From Pelobacter sp. (GTDB lineage: Bacteria; Desulfobacterota; Desulfuromonadia; Geobacterales; Pseudopelobacteraceae): a stretch of 64,000 bases of DNA. Position 1 is the stretch's first letter. Every line of letters begins with the position of its first letter. Positions 24,983-33,610 of the stretch are shown here, piece after piece. The notes below the pieces were generated by a model. The model saw only the letters and a program-made list of their open reading frames with translations, ran no database searches and had not been told where the DNA came from. The stretch spans positions 62,001 to 126,000 of the forward strand of contig JAVBXN010000020.1 of assembly GCA_030824515.1 (NCBI GenBank). The letters run 5' to 3'. The position numbers and the translations under genes were made by a program.

Positions 24983-27970
24983 ATGAAGAGCGGAAAAAAC
25001 CGCAAATCCGGTGGCCTGCGCAGTCGCACCGAGCTATGCCCGGAATCTGACGTGGTTGCAATCGACAGCCTTGACGACAAGGATCCTCAGTTTCTTATTC
25101 ATGAATTGCAAGTTCATAAGATCGAGCTGGAGATGCAGAAGGAGGAGCTGCTTCTAGCCAACCGGGAAATTGAAAAGGCGCGCCTGGTCTATCAGGACCT
25201 TTACGACAACGCTCCGGTCGGCTATTTGAGCCTTGATCAAAAAGGATATATCCTGAAACTCAACCTGACCGCTGCATCAATTCTCGGCGGTGAGCGGAAT
25301 TCCCATATCAGGCGACCTCTGGCCAGTTATTTTTCTTCGGAATCCTGCCATGCTTTCGAACTCTTCCGGCAACGGATGATTAACGGCAAGGACCTTGAGA
25401 ATTGTGAAGTAATGCTTGAAAACACCCCGACCGGTCGACTCTGGCTGCTTGTCGAAGGGCAGTCATACACTGGTACGGAAGGGTGTTTCAGTGAGTACCG
25501 CATGGTACTGGTTGACATCACCGAACGCAAACTGATCGAAGAAAGTTTGCGTAACAGCGAAAAACTATACCGCGCAATAGGTGAATCCATTGACTATGGA
25601 GTTTGGGTATGCACACCGGATGGCCGAAACATCTATGCCAGTGATTCATTTCTTGAGCTTGTGGGTATATCCCAGGAACAGTGCTCTGACTTCGGTTGGG
25701 GCGACACGTTGCATCCGGACGATGCCGAGCGGACTATTTTGGCATGGAAGGAATGCATATGCAGCGAAGGATTATGGGATATCGAACACCGTTTTCGCGG
25801 ATTGGACGGACAATGGCACCCCATACTTGCACGTGGAGTCCCGGTGAGAAATGACAATGGCGATGTGACCTGCTGGGCCGGTATCAATCTGGATATGAGC
25901 CGCATAAAAAAGGTTGAGGAGGAGCTACGCCAGCGGAGTTGCGAACTGGAGGCAGCCCGGGCGAAATCGGAAAACGACCGGCTACTGCTCCTGGCAGTCA
26001 TGGAGGCGCTCCCGGTAGGAGTTGCCATTACCGACGCCAATGGCGGGAATATTCTTTCCAACAACGCATATGATCTGATATGGGCTGGACCGAGGCCGTT
26101 ACCCCGCTCCATCGATGAATACAGCGCCTACAAGGCATGGTGGCCGGACAGCGGCGCCTCCGTAGCTCCCGAAGAATGGGCCTCGGCAATAGCGGTACGT
26201 AAGGGGGAAACCACGGTTGGACAGCTGATGCGGATTCAGCGTTTCGACGGTTCCGAAGCGTTTGTCATCAACAGCGCTTCACCGGTTCGCGATGTCGATG
26301 GAAACATCATCGGATGCGCGGTTGCCATTCAGGACATAACCGATCTAAAGATGGCTGAGGAAGCACTGCGCGAGAACGAATTGAAAGCCAGCGCACTCAT
26401 CAACGCGGCCGGCGAGTCTGTCTGGATGTTTTGCCACGACGGCAAGATCCTGGCCGCCAACGTAACCGCTGCCAGGAGGATCGGCAGTGTTCCGGAGGAG
26501 ATCATCGGCAGGTACTGGAAGGACCTGATCCCGGCAGAACTTGTTGCTTCACGAGAAAAAATGATAAATGAAGTCTTTCAAACTGGCCTGCCGGTTCACT
26601 TCGAGGATACGCGTGCCGGAATGTGCTTTGATCACAGTATCTATCCGGTACGTGACCGGTCAGGCAATATTACGTCGGTGGCACTGTTTAGCAGCGATGT
26701 GACCACACAAAAAAATGCGGAGGAAGCGCTCAGGGTGAGTCGCGAGGATCTGAACCGCGCACAGGAGGTAGGTAAGATCGGCAGTTGGCGTCTCGATGTT
26801 CGAGGAAACGTCCTGACCTGGTCCGATGAAAACCATCGCATCTTCGGTACACCTAAAGGAACCCCGCTGACCTACGAGAACTTTCTTGACTGTGTACACC
26901 CGGATGACCGGACTTACGTCGATACCAACTGGAAGGCGGCATTATTAAGCGGTGTGCCCTACGACATCGAACATCGGCTGATGGTTGACGGCCGCTGCAA
27001 ATGGGTGCTGGAAAAAGCGTATCTGGAATTTGAAGAAGACGGCACATTGATCGGCGGATTCGGTATCACTCAGGACATCAGCAAGCGCAAGGAGGTTGAG
27101 GAGGAATTGCAGAAGGCCCATAACGAGCTTGAAGTCCGTGTCAGGCAGAGAACGGATGAACTGGCCACAACCGTGGAAGCGCTGCTGGGTGAAATGGCCA
27201 ACCGGGAAAGGGCTGAAAAAGTCCTGATTGAGGAGACACTGGAGCGGGTACGGGCAGAGGAAGTGCTGCGCGAAAAGGAACAGATGCTGTTACTTCAGAA
27301 CCGGCATGCGGCCATGGGCGAGATGATTGGAAATATCGCCCATCAATGGCGTCAGCCATTGAACACGCTGGGGTTGATTACCCAGAGACTGGGCGTTTTC
27401 TATGGTTCCCCCAGCTTCAACAAGGAACTGCTGGACACATCCGTGAGCAAATCGATGGAGATCATTAACCATATGTCCCGAACTATCGATGATTTCAGGA
27501 ATTTTTTCTCCACTGAACGGGAAAAATCCGAATTCAGGGTAAATGATGCACTAATAAAAGCTCTATCGCTCGTTGAAGCCAATTTCAAGGATAGCGGAAT
27601 CAAGATCATACATAACGAAATAGATGAAATATCAATTTACGGGTTCCCAAATGAATATGCCCAGGTTCTGCTCAACATATTCATTAACGCAAAAGATGCA
27701 ATTAACGAACGTAAGATCGAGTCTCCATGCCTGACCGTCTCGATCTGCAATGAAAATTGCAGATCGGTGGTAACCATCGCAGACAATGCCGGCGGCATAC
27801 CGGAAGATATCATAGAAAAAGTTTTCGATCCTTATTTCACCACCAAGGGACCGCAACAGGGTACGGGCGTAGGCCTGTTCATGTCAAAGACCATCATTGA
27901 AAAAAACATGGGTGGCAGGCTCTCGGCAAGGAACACCGCTACTGGTGCAGAGTTCCGGATCGAAGTTTAA
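24983..27970 (+). CDS. Five-PAS sensor histidine kinase
   Basis: A 995-residue cytoplasmic kinase. After a short coil (KIELEMQKEELLLANREI) come five PAS domains at about 70-190, 195-310, 335-455, 462-580 and 590-705, then a long coiled coil, the phospho-acceptor His787 (NIAHQWRQPLNTLGL) and an HATPase domain ending near 995 (NIFINAKDAI, DNAGGIP, GTGVGLFMSK). No receiver domain, so it needs an external regulator, most likely the NtrC-like protein at 22388. GGAG lies 8 nt before the ATG. The second PAS is very similar to one in the sigma-54 activator at 33611. It sits between two ferritin-like genes. Confidence 0.92.
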   Translation: MKSGKNRKSGGLRSRTELCPESDVVAIDSLDDKDPQFLIHELQVHKIELEMQKEELLLANREIEKARLVYQDLYDNAPVGYLSLDQKGYILKLNLTAASILGGERNSHIRRPLASYFSSESCHAFELFRQRMINGKDLENCEVMLENTPTGRLWLLVEGQSYTGTEGCFSEYRMVLVDITERKLIEESLRNSEKLYRAIGESIDYGVWVCTPDGRNIYASDSFLELVGISQEQCSDFGWGDTLHPDDAERTILAWKECICSEGLWDIEHRFRGLDGQWHPILARGVPVRNDNGDVTCWAGINLDMSRIKKVEEELRQRSCELEAARAKSENDRLLLLAVMEALPVGVAITDANGGNILSNNAYDLIWAGPRPLPRSIDEYSAYKAWWPDSGASVAPEEWASAIAVRKGETTVGQLMRIQRFDGSEAFVINSASPVRDVDGNIIGCAVAIQDITDLKMAEEALRENELKASALINAAGESVWMFCHDGKILAANVTAARRIGSVPEEIIGRYWKDLIPAELVASREKMINEVFQTGLPVHFEDTRAGMCFDHSIYPVRDRSGNITSVALFSSDVTTQKNAEEALRVSREDLNRAQEVGKIGSWRLDVRGNVLTWSDENHRIFGTPKGTPLTYENFLDCVHPDDRTYVDTNWKAALLSGVPYDIEHRLMVDGRCKWVLEKAYLEFEEDGTLIGGFGITQDISKRKEVEEELQKAHNELEVRVRQRTDELATTVEALLGEMANRERAEKVLIEETLERVRAEEVLREKEQMLLLQNRHAAMGEMIGNIAHQWRQPLNTLGLITQRLGVFYGSPSFNKELLDTSVSKSMEIINHMSRTIDDFRNFFSTEREKSEFRVNDALIKALSLVEANFKDSGIKIIHNEIDEISIYGFPNEYAQVLLNIFINAKDAINERKIESPCLTVSICNENCRSVVTIADNAGGIPEDIIEKVFDPYFTTKGPQQGTGVGLFMSKTIIEKNMGGRLSARNTATGAEFRIEV

Positions 27971-28010
27971 CTAATCCTGCAATGTCCATTACTTCCGGCT
28001 GAAACAAGCC

Positions 28011-28112
28011 TGCAACAAATGTGTCACCGCGCAACAAACCTTACCCGGTTAATCATCAGACAATTTCATCGCTTCATCCGGATTTGACTCAATTCACGCA
28101 ACATTTGTTGCA
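28011..28112. promoter_or_regulatory. TGCAACA motifs and GCAACA-TT-TGTTGC palindrome
   Basis: The intergenic stretch after the kinase carries TGCAACA at 28011, GCAACA at 28031 and the perfect inverted repeat GCAACATTTGTTGC at 28098-28111. These are the reverse complement of the TGTTGCA sites seen at 23957-24049. The palindrome is about 75 nt upstream of a -24/-12 element, consistent with an activator site for the same NtrC-like protein. Confidence 0.5.
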
Positions 28113-28186
28113 TTCAGGCGTGGTCCGGTTTTGTCTCATATGTGTTCAATGCTTTGATATTATTGAATAATCAATATATTGGGGAT

Positions 28187-28202
28187 TGGCTCGATTTCTG
28201 CC
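28187..28202 (+). promoter_or_regulatory. Sigma-54 type promoter of ferritin-like gene 2
   Basis: TTGGCTC, four bases, then TTCTGCC places GG (28188-28189) and GC (28200-28201) ten bases apart, the invariant sigma-54 spacing. It is 46 nt from the ATG at 28248. Confidence 0.55.
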
Positions 28203-28247
28203 TGATATCGAATCAGTTTTTAATCCATCGCGGGCAAAGGTGCCGAT

Positions 28248-28754
28248 ATGAGCGAGATGATCAACTTGATGACCAGCAAGATTTTCCTGCAAACATGCAT
28301 CTCCATAGAAGAACTCTGCGCAGAACTGTACCATTACTACAGCAGGGCATACGAGGATATTCCGGAAGCATCCCGTCTTTGGAAGAAAACCGCACTCGAA
28401 GAGGAAGACCACCGCCAGCATTTCATGCTGGCGGTGCGTTTAATGAACGAGACCGAATTCAAGGTGTCGGGGAATCATCTTATAAAAGCCTATTCCATAC
28501 AGAACAAGCTCCGCTATCTGCTTAATCAGGTCAGCCACAGCACTCCGGAACTATTGACGGCCGTCACAAAGGCGATTGAGATGGAAGATGTGCTCGCCGA
28601 CCTGCACGCCCATATTTCACTGAATTTCAATGACAGTAACATGCAGAACCTGTTCCGGGCGTTGAGCGAAGCCGACCGTGACCACATCAGTGCCTTGAAA
28701 CAGTACCGGACTATCCTGTATCTGCCGCAAAGCGATATGAGCGAAAATCAATAG
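28248..28754 (+). CDS. Ferritin-like di-iron protein 2
   Basis: A 168-residue four-helix protein related in plan, not closely in sequence, to the one at 24242. Candidate ligands are Glu22 or Glu26 (EELCAELYHYY), Glu52/His55 (EEEDHRQHF), Glu113 (EMEDVLADLH) and Asp143/His146 (ADRDHISAL), with Asp replacing Glu in the second ExxH. AAAGG lies 7 nt before the ATG. It has its own -24/-12 promoter and the shared TGTTGCA palindrome, so it is probably co-regulated with gene 1. Substrate or partner unknown. Confidence 0.78.
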   Translation: MSEMINLMTSKIFLQTCISIEELCAELYHYYSRAYEDIPEASRLWKKTALEEEDHRQHFMLAVRLMNETEFKVSGNHLIKAYSIQNKLRYLLNQVSHSTPELLTAVTKAIEMEDVLADLHAHISLNFNDSNMQNLFRALSEADRDHISALKQYRTILYLPQSDMSENQ

Positions 28755-28916
28755 AGCCGTAACTGTGACAAGCAAAATCATCGGTTTTTAGTCCGGTAAT
28801 ATCTTCCATGTCCGGCAGGATGATGCGCGAGCCGATTTTTACCGAAAAATCTTCCGGGCATTGAGCAGAATCTTATTGCGACCGATATCTGGAAAATCGT
28901 GCCAACGTCATAATAG

Positions 28917-30254
28917 TCATCTCTCATAATCCTGTCCCGCAAGAAGGTCTGAATCAAGGCACAATTTTACAACGTGCGGATCAAAGTGTGTTCCGGCCAG
29001 TGAACGGATATGTTCACGCACCTTTTCAACAGGCCACGAGGAGCGATAGAGGCGGTCGGACCTCAGTGCATCCCAAACATCAACAACCGCAAAAATGCGC
29101 GCCACAAGAGGGATCTGCTCGCCTTTCAGGCCGAACGGGTAGCCGGTGCCGTCCCACTTCTCATGATGGGCACAGGGAATGTCCAATGCTGCGCGCAGGT
29201 AACGGATCGGAGAGAGCATTTCGTAGGCAAATACGGTGTGTTTTTTCATAACAACCCATTCAGCCTCGGTCAGAGCTTCGTGTTTGAACAGAATCTCGTC
29301 CGGAACCCCCATCTTGCCGATGTCGTGCAGCAGCGCACCCCAGCGGACCTGCACCAGCTCCGCGTCACTCAACCCGAACAATCTTGCCAGTTTGACGGTC
29401 AGATACGCCACGCGCTGCGTGTGCCCTTCGGTCTCGTTGTCGCGTAGTTCCAGTGCCCGTGACCAGCCTTCGATGGTGGCATCGTATGCCTCCGCAAGCT
29501 CCCGGTTGGAACGCTGCAAATCATCAAACAGGGTGACATTGTCGATGGCGATAGCAGCCTGGGCGGCAAGGGCCTTCAGGAAGTCCATCCATTCTTCATT
29601 ACGCACAATCTGTGTACGATGAAAAACTTCAAGCACACCCACCACCTGTCCTTTCGCAATCAACGGTACTCCATGGTAGCTGACGAAGTTTTCGCCCTTT
29701 TGAAATTTTCCATCCAGTAGAAGGTTATGCTCTTTTTCCAGATCAGGTATATGAATGACACTGCATTTCAGTGCGACTCGTCCGGCATAACCTTCTCCAA
29801 GATACTGGATTTTGTGTTCCGTCAAATTGTTGTGAAAGCCGCGCCCGGCCACATATTTGAGCGTTTGGGATGTCGGGTCCAACAACAGCACGTCGGCGGC
29901 GTCAACGTTCAATTGAACGATTACATGGGTGAGCAGCGTTGTCATACTCAACTCCAGGTCGAAGCTGAAGTTGATAGCGCGGTCAACGTCAACCAGTGCG
30001 GTCAAATGTTCAAGGTGTCTGCGAATCTGTTCATCCGCGCACCTGATGTCGCTGACGTCGGTTAACATCACCACAACCCGCCGCAACCGGTTGCCGCCAT
30101 CAAACTCGGGGTAGGCATTCACCAGCACCCACTTTATTTCCGCCCCGTGACCCGGATCAATACCCATGATGAAAATTTTCAATACGTTGCCGGTAGCGCT
30201 CACCCTGTAATAGGGATATTCGTCTACGGGCATCCTGGAGCCGTTCTCGCGGAT
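28917..30254 (-). pseudogene. C-terminal part of an IS-split PAS-PAS-GAF-HD-GYP gene
   Basis: This piece holds the end of a PAS domain, a GAF domain (about 90-235 counting from the Met at 30233) and a complete HD-GYP domain (HDIGKMGV, HHEKWDGTGYP). The coding frame continues upstream of the first Met at 30233 (FIRENGSR precedes it, typical PAS sequence) to the edge of the insertion sequence. Joined to 32086-32709 it encodes 653 residues without any frameshift. The isolated fragment could still be translated from 30233 if an IS promoter reads out, but as a sensor it has lost its first PAS domain and most of its second. The domain would hydrolyse cyclic-di-GMP. Confidence 0.88.
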
Positions 30255-30262
30255 AAAATTCC
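30255..30262. repeat. Target-site duplication, left copy
   Basis: AAAATTCC at the left edge of the insertion sequence, identical to 32086-32093. The duplicated bases encode Asn-Phe of the split PAS domain on the minus strand. Confidence 0.85.
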
Positions 30263-30386
30263 CGTTGTGTCTATTATCTTGATGTGTTTTCTTGCTTTTC
30301 AGTTTTTATTTCAATGTATTACCAATCAAAGTCTTGCCTCCCCCCACGATACCGTTTAAGAATGCTCATTATGGGGGTGCGAGCTC

Positions 30387-31861
30387 ATGTCATACCTATC
30401 TAAAACCGCCCGGTTTGTTGTCTGGATTTGCTCCAAGTTCACAAAGACCGAGATCGAACAGATCGTTGTCGGGCTGTCAGATGTACTCGAAAATCGTAAC
30501 CCTGAAGTCAAGCCGAAGGACGATTTCAAAGAGAAACATCCAAACTACAGGAACTTCATCGTCGATCCCAAACCGCCTCTGACCGAGCCACCAGAATTTA
30601 AAAAAAAGACCTCAATCAGAAAAACTACCAGCAACTCCTGATTGAATACCAAACTCTTCACGGAAAGCCCCTTAATCCGGTCAAGCTCCGATCTGGTTCA
30701 TCACCGGTTCCAGCGCATGTCGTCTGTCCCTGCTGTGGAGCGCCAAGCAACTATCTTTACTTCAACGACGGAAAGAAACGCTCTCAGATCCTCTGCAAGG
30801 TTTGCTCTCAGCTCTTCCAGCTTCAGCAACGTTTCAAAACCAACAGGAAGTCCAAGCTCTTTTGCCCCCATTGCGGGTTGGCTCTCTTTAGATGGAAGTC
30901 ACAAAAGGAAGTGACCATTCACAAGTGTCCAAACGATAACTGCCCTCATCGTGTCCAGGCGCTTGCCAAACTCAACAAGGCCGAGTTGGAGCTGATGAAA
31001 AAGAAGAGTTCACAGTTCAAAATCAACTACCAGTACCGGGAGTATCACTATAAAGCGGAAGAGCTGGAACACTCTTCTCCAGATAAACCGCCGGTGGAGT
31101 TGGCAAGAATCCATAACAGCGAAAACGTTCTCGGATTGATTCTGACCTTCTATGTGTCATTTGCAGTTCCGGCCAGAAAGACCGCTCAAATCCTGCGAGA
31201 TGTATTCTGCATCAAGGTTTCTCATCAGACCGTTCTCAATTATGCCGCCGGTGCCGCATGGTACTGTCATCGGTTCAATTTCAAGCACAAAGGACACATT
31301 GATGACATTTCTGCTGGTGATGAGACCTACATCAAAGTCTTGGGCAAGTACCAGTACGTCTTTTTCTTTATTTCGGCCAAAAACTTGAAAATCACTGCGT
31401 ATCATGTGGCCGATAATAGAGGCACACAGCCAGCCGTTATCGCTATGAACGAAGCCGTTAGAACCGCCTCCACCGATCAGGAGATAACTCTCGTTAGCGA
31501 CGGAAATCCTTCGTATCCGGCAGGCATTCATTTCATCAATGCCCAGTTCGATGACACCCAGCATATTCAGCACAAAAAGGTAATCGGTCTTCAAAATCTT
31601 GATGCCGAGTCCGAAGAATACAGATCCTTCAAGCAGCTCGTTGAACGACTCAACAGAACCTACAAGTATCACGTAAGGCCGGCGGCAGGGTTCAACAGCA
31701 CAAACGGCGCGGTGTCTTTAACGACCCTGTTTGTTACCCACTACAATTTCCTCAGACCTCACATGTCGCTCAAATATCAGCCGCCGGTTCCTTTGCAGGA
31801 GTTGAAAGCACTGCCAACCATTCAAGCAAGGTGGACAAAGATCCTTTCACTTGCAGCCTGA
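30387..31861 (+). CDS. DDE transposase made by a -1 frameshift
   Basis: The first frame (30387-30641, 84 residues) begins MSYLSKTARFVVWICSKFT and ends at TGA. The -1 frame carries on without a stop from the A-run to 31861. Joined at the slippery site the product is about 491 residues: an N-terminal helical part, a zinc-finger region (CPCC, CKVC, CPHC), a helix-turn-helix (KTAQILRDVFCIKVSHQTV) and a catalytic core with Asp in GDETYIKV, Asp in LVSDGNPSY and Glu in QLVERLNRTYK, ending in NFLRPHMSLKYQPP. The core resembles IS6/IS240-type DDE domains. An internal start at 30878 would give only the 327-residue catalytic part. Confidence 0.85.
30602..30608 (+). other. Slippery heptamer A AAA AAG for -1 frameshifting
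   Basis: In the first transposase frame the codons read AAA AAA AAG; slipping back one base gives AAA GAC CTC and enters the long catalytic frame. A-AAA-AAG is the classic -1 slip site of dnaX and several IS families. Confidence 0.65.
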
Positions 31862-32085
31862 CTTCCCGTTTTCAAAGAACACTTGTTGATAGTTGTTTTA
31901 GACTTGCCGACAATCTCCCGTGTCTGGCCGCAGAGTGGCTTGTCCGAAATTCCTGCGAGTAAGTACAAAATCCAAAAAGCCACTGTGTGGACAGGCACGG
32001 GAAGGCTTCACTTGGATAACATTCATTACGTTCGGGAGTTTTCCTTTTCAACATCCCTGGCTTTCATGGAACTTTTGACACTATC

Positions 32086-32093
32086 AAAATTCC
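32086..32093. repeat. Target-site duplication, right copy
   Basis: AAAATTCC directly after the right end of the insertion sequence; partner of 30255-30262. Flanking bases differ on both sides, so the duplication is exactly 8 bp. Confidence 0.85.
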
Positions 32094-32709
32094 AGTCAAG
32101 ATCCTGAGCGCTCTTGCCCAGAATCTGGACCTGCGGAATCCCGAGCAGTAACGAGGCTTCGGGACTACACAGAACTACCCGTGCATCGGCGCCAAAAATA
32201 ATTACACCAACAGGAAGGTTGTTGATCATCAGGCCGTGATCTTCCTCTTTTGCCAACAAGGCAGCCTCGGCACTCTTGCGGTCGCTGATGTCGCGGATAT
32301 TGCACTGGATTACCTTTTCATCAGCTACCATATACACGTTACTGACGAATTCCACTTGAACCAGTCGGCCGCTTTTCGTCCTGAGCGGCAGGTTCTCATA
32401 GCGGATAAACTCATTCTTCTGCAGCGCCAAAAAATAATTTCTGCTGGCTTCGATATCCTTGAACGCACCGACTTCCCAGAGTTTCTTTGCCACAAACTCT
32501 TCCCGCGAGTAGCCCAGCATGTCGATCAGGTAAGGGTTGACGTCGCTGATCAATCCGGTTTCGGCATTCAGGATCAGAATGCCGTCCTGGGCCGTTTCAA
32601 AGAGGCGTCGGTAACGAAGCTCGGAATTAATGAGTGATTTACCCCTCTTTTTCCGGACCGGGACAGTTTTGCTGTCAGCAGCTGTTATGTTAGCTGTGGC
32701 ATGCTTCAA
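32086..32709 (-). pseudogene. N-terminal part of the IS-split PAS-PAS-GAF-HD-GYP gene
   Basis: Begins with a TTG at 32709 preceded by AGGAG 7 nt upstream. It encodes a basic N-terminus, one complete PAS domain (about 30-150; RRLFETAQDGILILNAETG) and the first half of a second PAS (PVGVIIFGADARVVLCSPEA). After the Asn-Phe codons the frame runs into the insertion sequence and stops at 32026. Removing the element and one target copy joins this piece in frame with 28917-30254. It lies 89 nt downstream of the ferredoxin gene and may have been the third gene of that transcript. Confidence 0.86.
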
Positions 32710-32798
32710 AGTAAGTCTCCTGTTCTATTCCTTCTGATCCGGTCTGTTGTGATATAGCGATATATTCATTACCAGCCTGAAGTTTCAAAACTCCGGGA

Positions 32799-32990
32799 TT
32801 AGTCCTTCCAGTAGATACATGAGACCGGACATATGTCGATGGCTTCCATCTGGATGGTGTCCTCGGCCTCCCCTCCCGGATCGAAAACTTCCGCCTTGTC
32901 ATGATCTGCCATACGAAAAACTTCGGGAACATTGGTCGCGCAAAGTCCGCAACCGATACAGGCATTCTGGTCAACCCATGGCTTTCTCAT
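32799..32990 (-). CDS. Single-cluster 4Fe-4S ferredoxin
   Basis: A 63-residue electron carrier of the monocluster type. CIGCGLC and the distant CPVSC supply four cluster ligands (CxxCxxC...CP). The acidic middle (HDKAEVFDPGGEAED) is typical. It begins 1 nt after the stop of the small membrane protein gene with a GGAGGAAG ribosome site, so the two form an operon. Partner enzyme is not evident. Confidence 0.92.
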   Translation of the reverse strand: MRKPWVDQNACIGCGLCATNVPEVFRMADHDKAEVFDPGGEAEDTIQMEAIDICPVSCIYWKD

Positions 32991-32991
32991 C

Positions 32992-33162
32992 TCATCTTCC
33001 TCCCTTCAGATCTTGTCTTACGTGCTTTTGATACAATTTATCTTCAAACTTTGACCAGTAAGTGGCGCGTATAGCGGATTCCTTGCCCATTGGCCATTTA
33101 TTCAAAATACCGAAAGCGATGGCAAGCCAGATCCACATAAGAATAATTCCAATCAAGCTCAT
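32992..33162 (-). CDS. Small single-span membrane protein, 56 residues
   Basis: From the ATG at 33162 (AAGGAG site) the protein starts MSLIGIILMWIWLAIAFGIL, one transmembrane helix, followed by a charged cytoplasmic or periplasmic tail (KFEDKLYQKHVRQDLKGG). An upstream start at 33186 has no ribosome site. Encoded directly before the ferredoxin, which suggests it could anchor or pair with it; no family recognised. Confidence 0.75.
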   Translation of the reverse strand: MSLIGIILMWIWLAIAFGILNKWPMGKESAIRATYWSKFEDKLYQKHVRQDLKGGR

Positions 33163-33221
33163 GATCTTCTCCTTTTCGAGCAGCATGCTTTATTCAAGCT
33201 GTACCAACTCAGGCTCCCTGC

Positions 33222-33251
33222 TAAAAAGGGCCGGGCGACAAACCGCCCGGC
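33222..33251 (-). terminator. GC-rich hairpin with T-run (minus strand) in the 33163-33610 gap
   Basis: GCCGGGCG and CGCCCGGC form a perfect 8-bp stem with a 6-nt loop, followed on the minus strand by CCTTTTT. It lies about 60 nt upstream of the small membrane protein start, so it could act as an attenuator for that operon or end a short upstream transcript. The rest of this 448-nt gap holds a weak small ORF (33272-33412) and a near-consensus sigma-54 element on the minus strand at about 33294-33310. Confidence 0.5.
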
Positions 33252-33271
33252 ATTGCAAGGAGGAGGTACTT

Positions 33272-33412
33272 GTGAGTACCCGAAGTGTTACACTCAACAA
33301 CTGTGCCAACCTAATGCTTCGTATCCAAACGCTCAACGCATTGATAGTACTAATGAAAAGAATGACTGCAGCACAGCAGGGAAAAAACCGCCGGAAACAG
33401 CCGTTACATTAA
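33272..33412 (+). CDS. Possible small protein, 46 residues
   Basis: A GTG preceded by a very good GGAGGAGG site opens a 46-residue frame with a hydrophobic centre (LNALIVLM) and a basic tail (KNRRKQPLH). The only support is the ribosome site; there is no recognised family, and the opposite strand has promoter-like sequence. It could be chance. Confidence 0.25.
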   Translation: MSTRSVTLNNCANLMLRIQTLNALIVLMKRMTAAQQGKNRRKQPLH

Positions 33413-33610
33413 ACAGAAGCCGTCATATTTAGCGCTTTTTGAAATTCTGTATTATTTTACAGGTTTTTTGCTGTAATGCTGGTATATATAGCTTATGACA
33501 GAATCAGCTGAATGCGATTTCAACGAGATACTATTTCCTGTTAAGCCGACTGACGTTGGTATTGGCAGCCATGTTATCCTCAATCACCAGTCGAATGGAG
33601 TGAATCAATA

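Larger units (their letters stand above)
30263..32085 (+). mobile_element. 1823-bp insertion sequence with frameshifted DDE transposase
   Basis: The element is bounded by an exact 8-bp target duplication and interrupts a sensor gene. Its tips share only short similarity (GTGTC at offset 5 on both ends), so the terminal inverted repeats are imperfect. It carries one transposase encoded in two frames. About 124 nt precede and 224 nt follow the coding part. Eight-bp duplications occur in several families (IS6, IS66, ISL3, IS1595, some IS1), so the family cannot be fixed from this alone. Confidence 0.85.

Noticed and set aside
24792-24986. 64-codon frame ending in the kinase start codon
   Set aside because: ATGA overlap is suggestive, but there is no ribosome site and the sequence looks non-coding AT-rich.
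30263-32085. Long terminal inverted repeats on the insertion sequence
   Set aside because: Only short GTGTC-type similarity is seen at the tips; boundaries rest on the 8-bp duplication and the restored frame.
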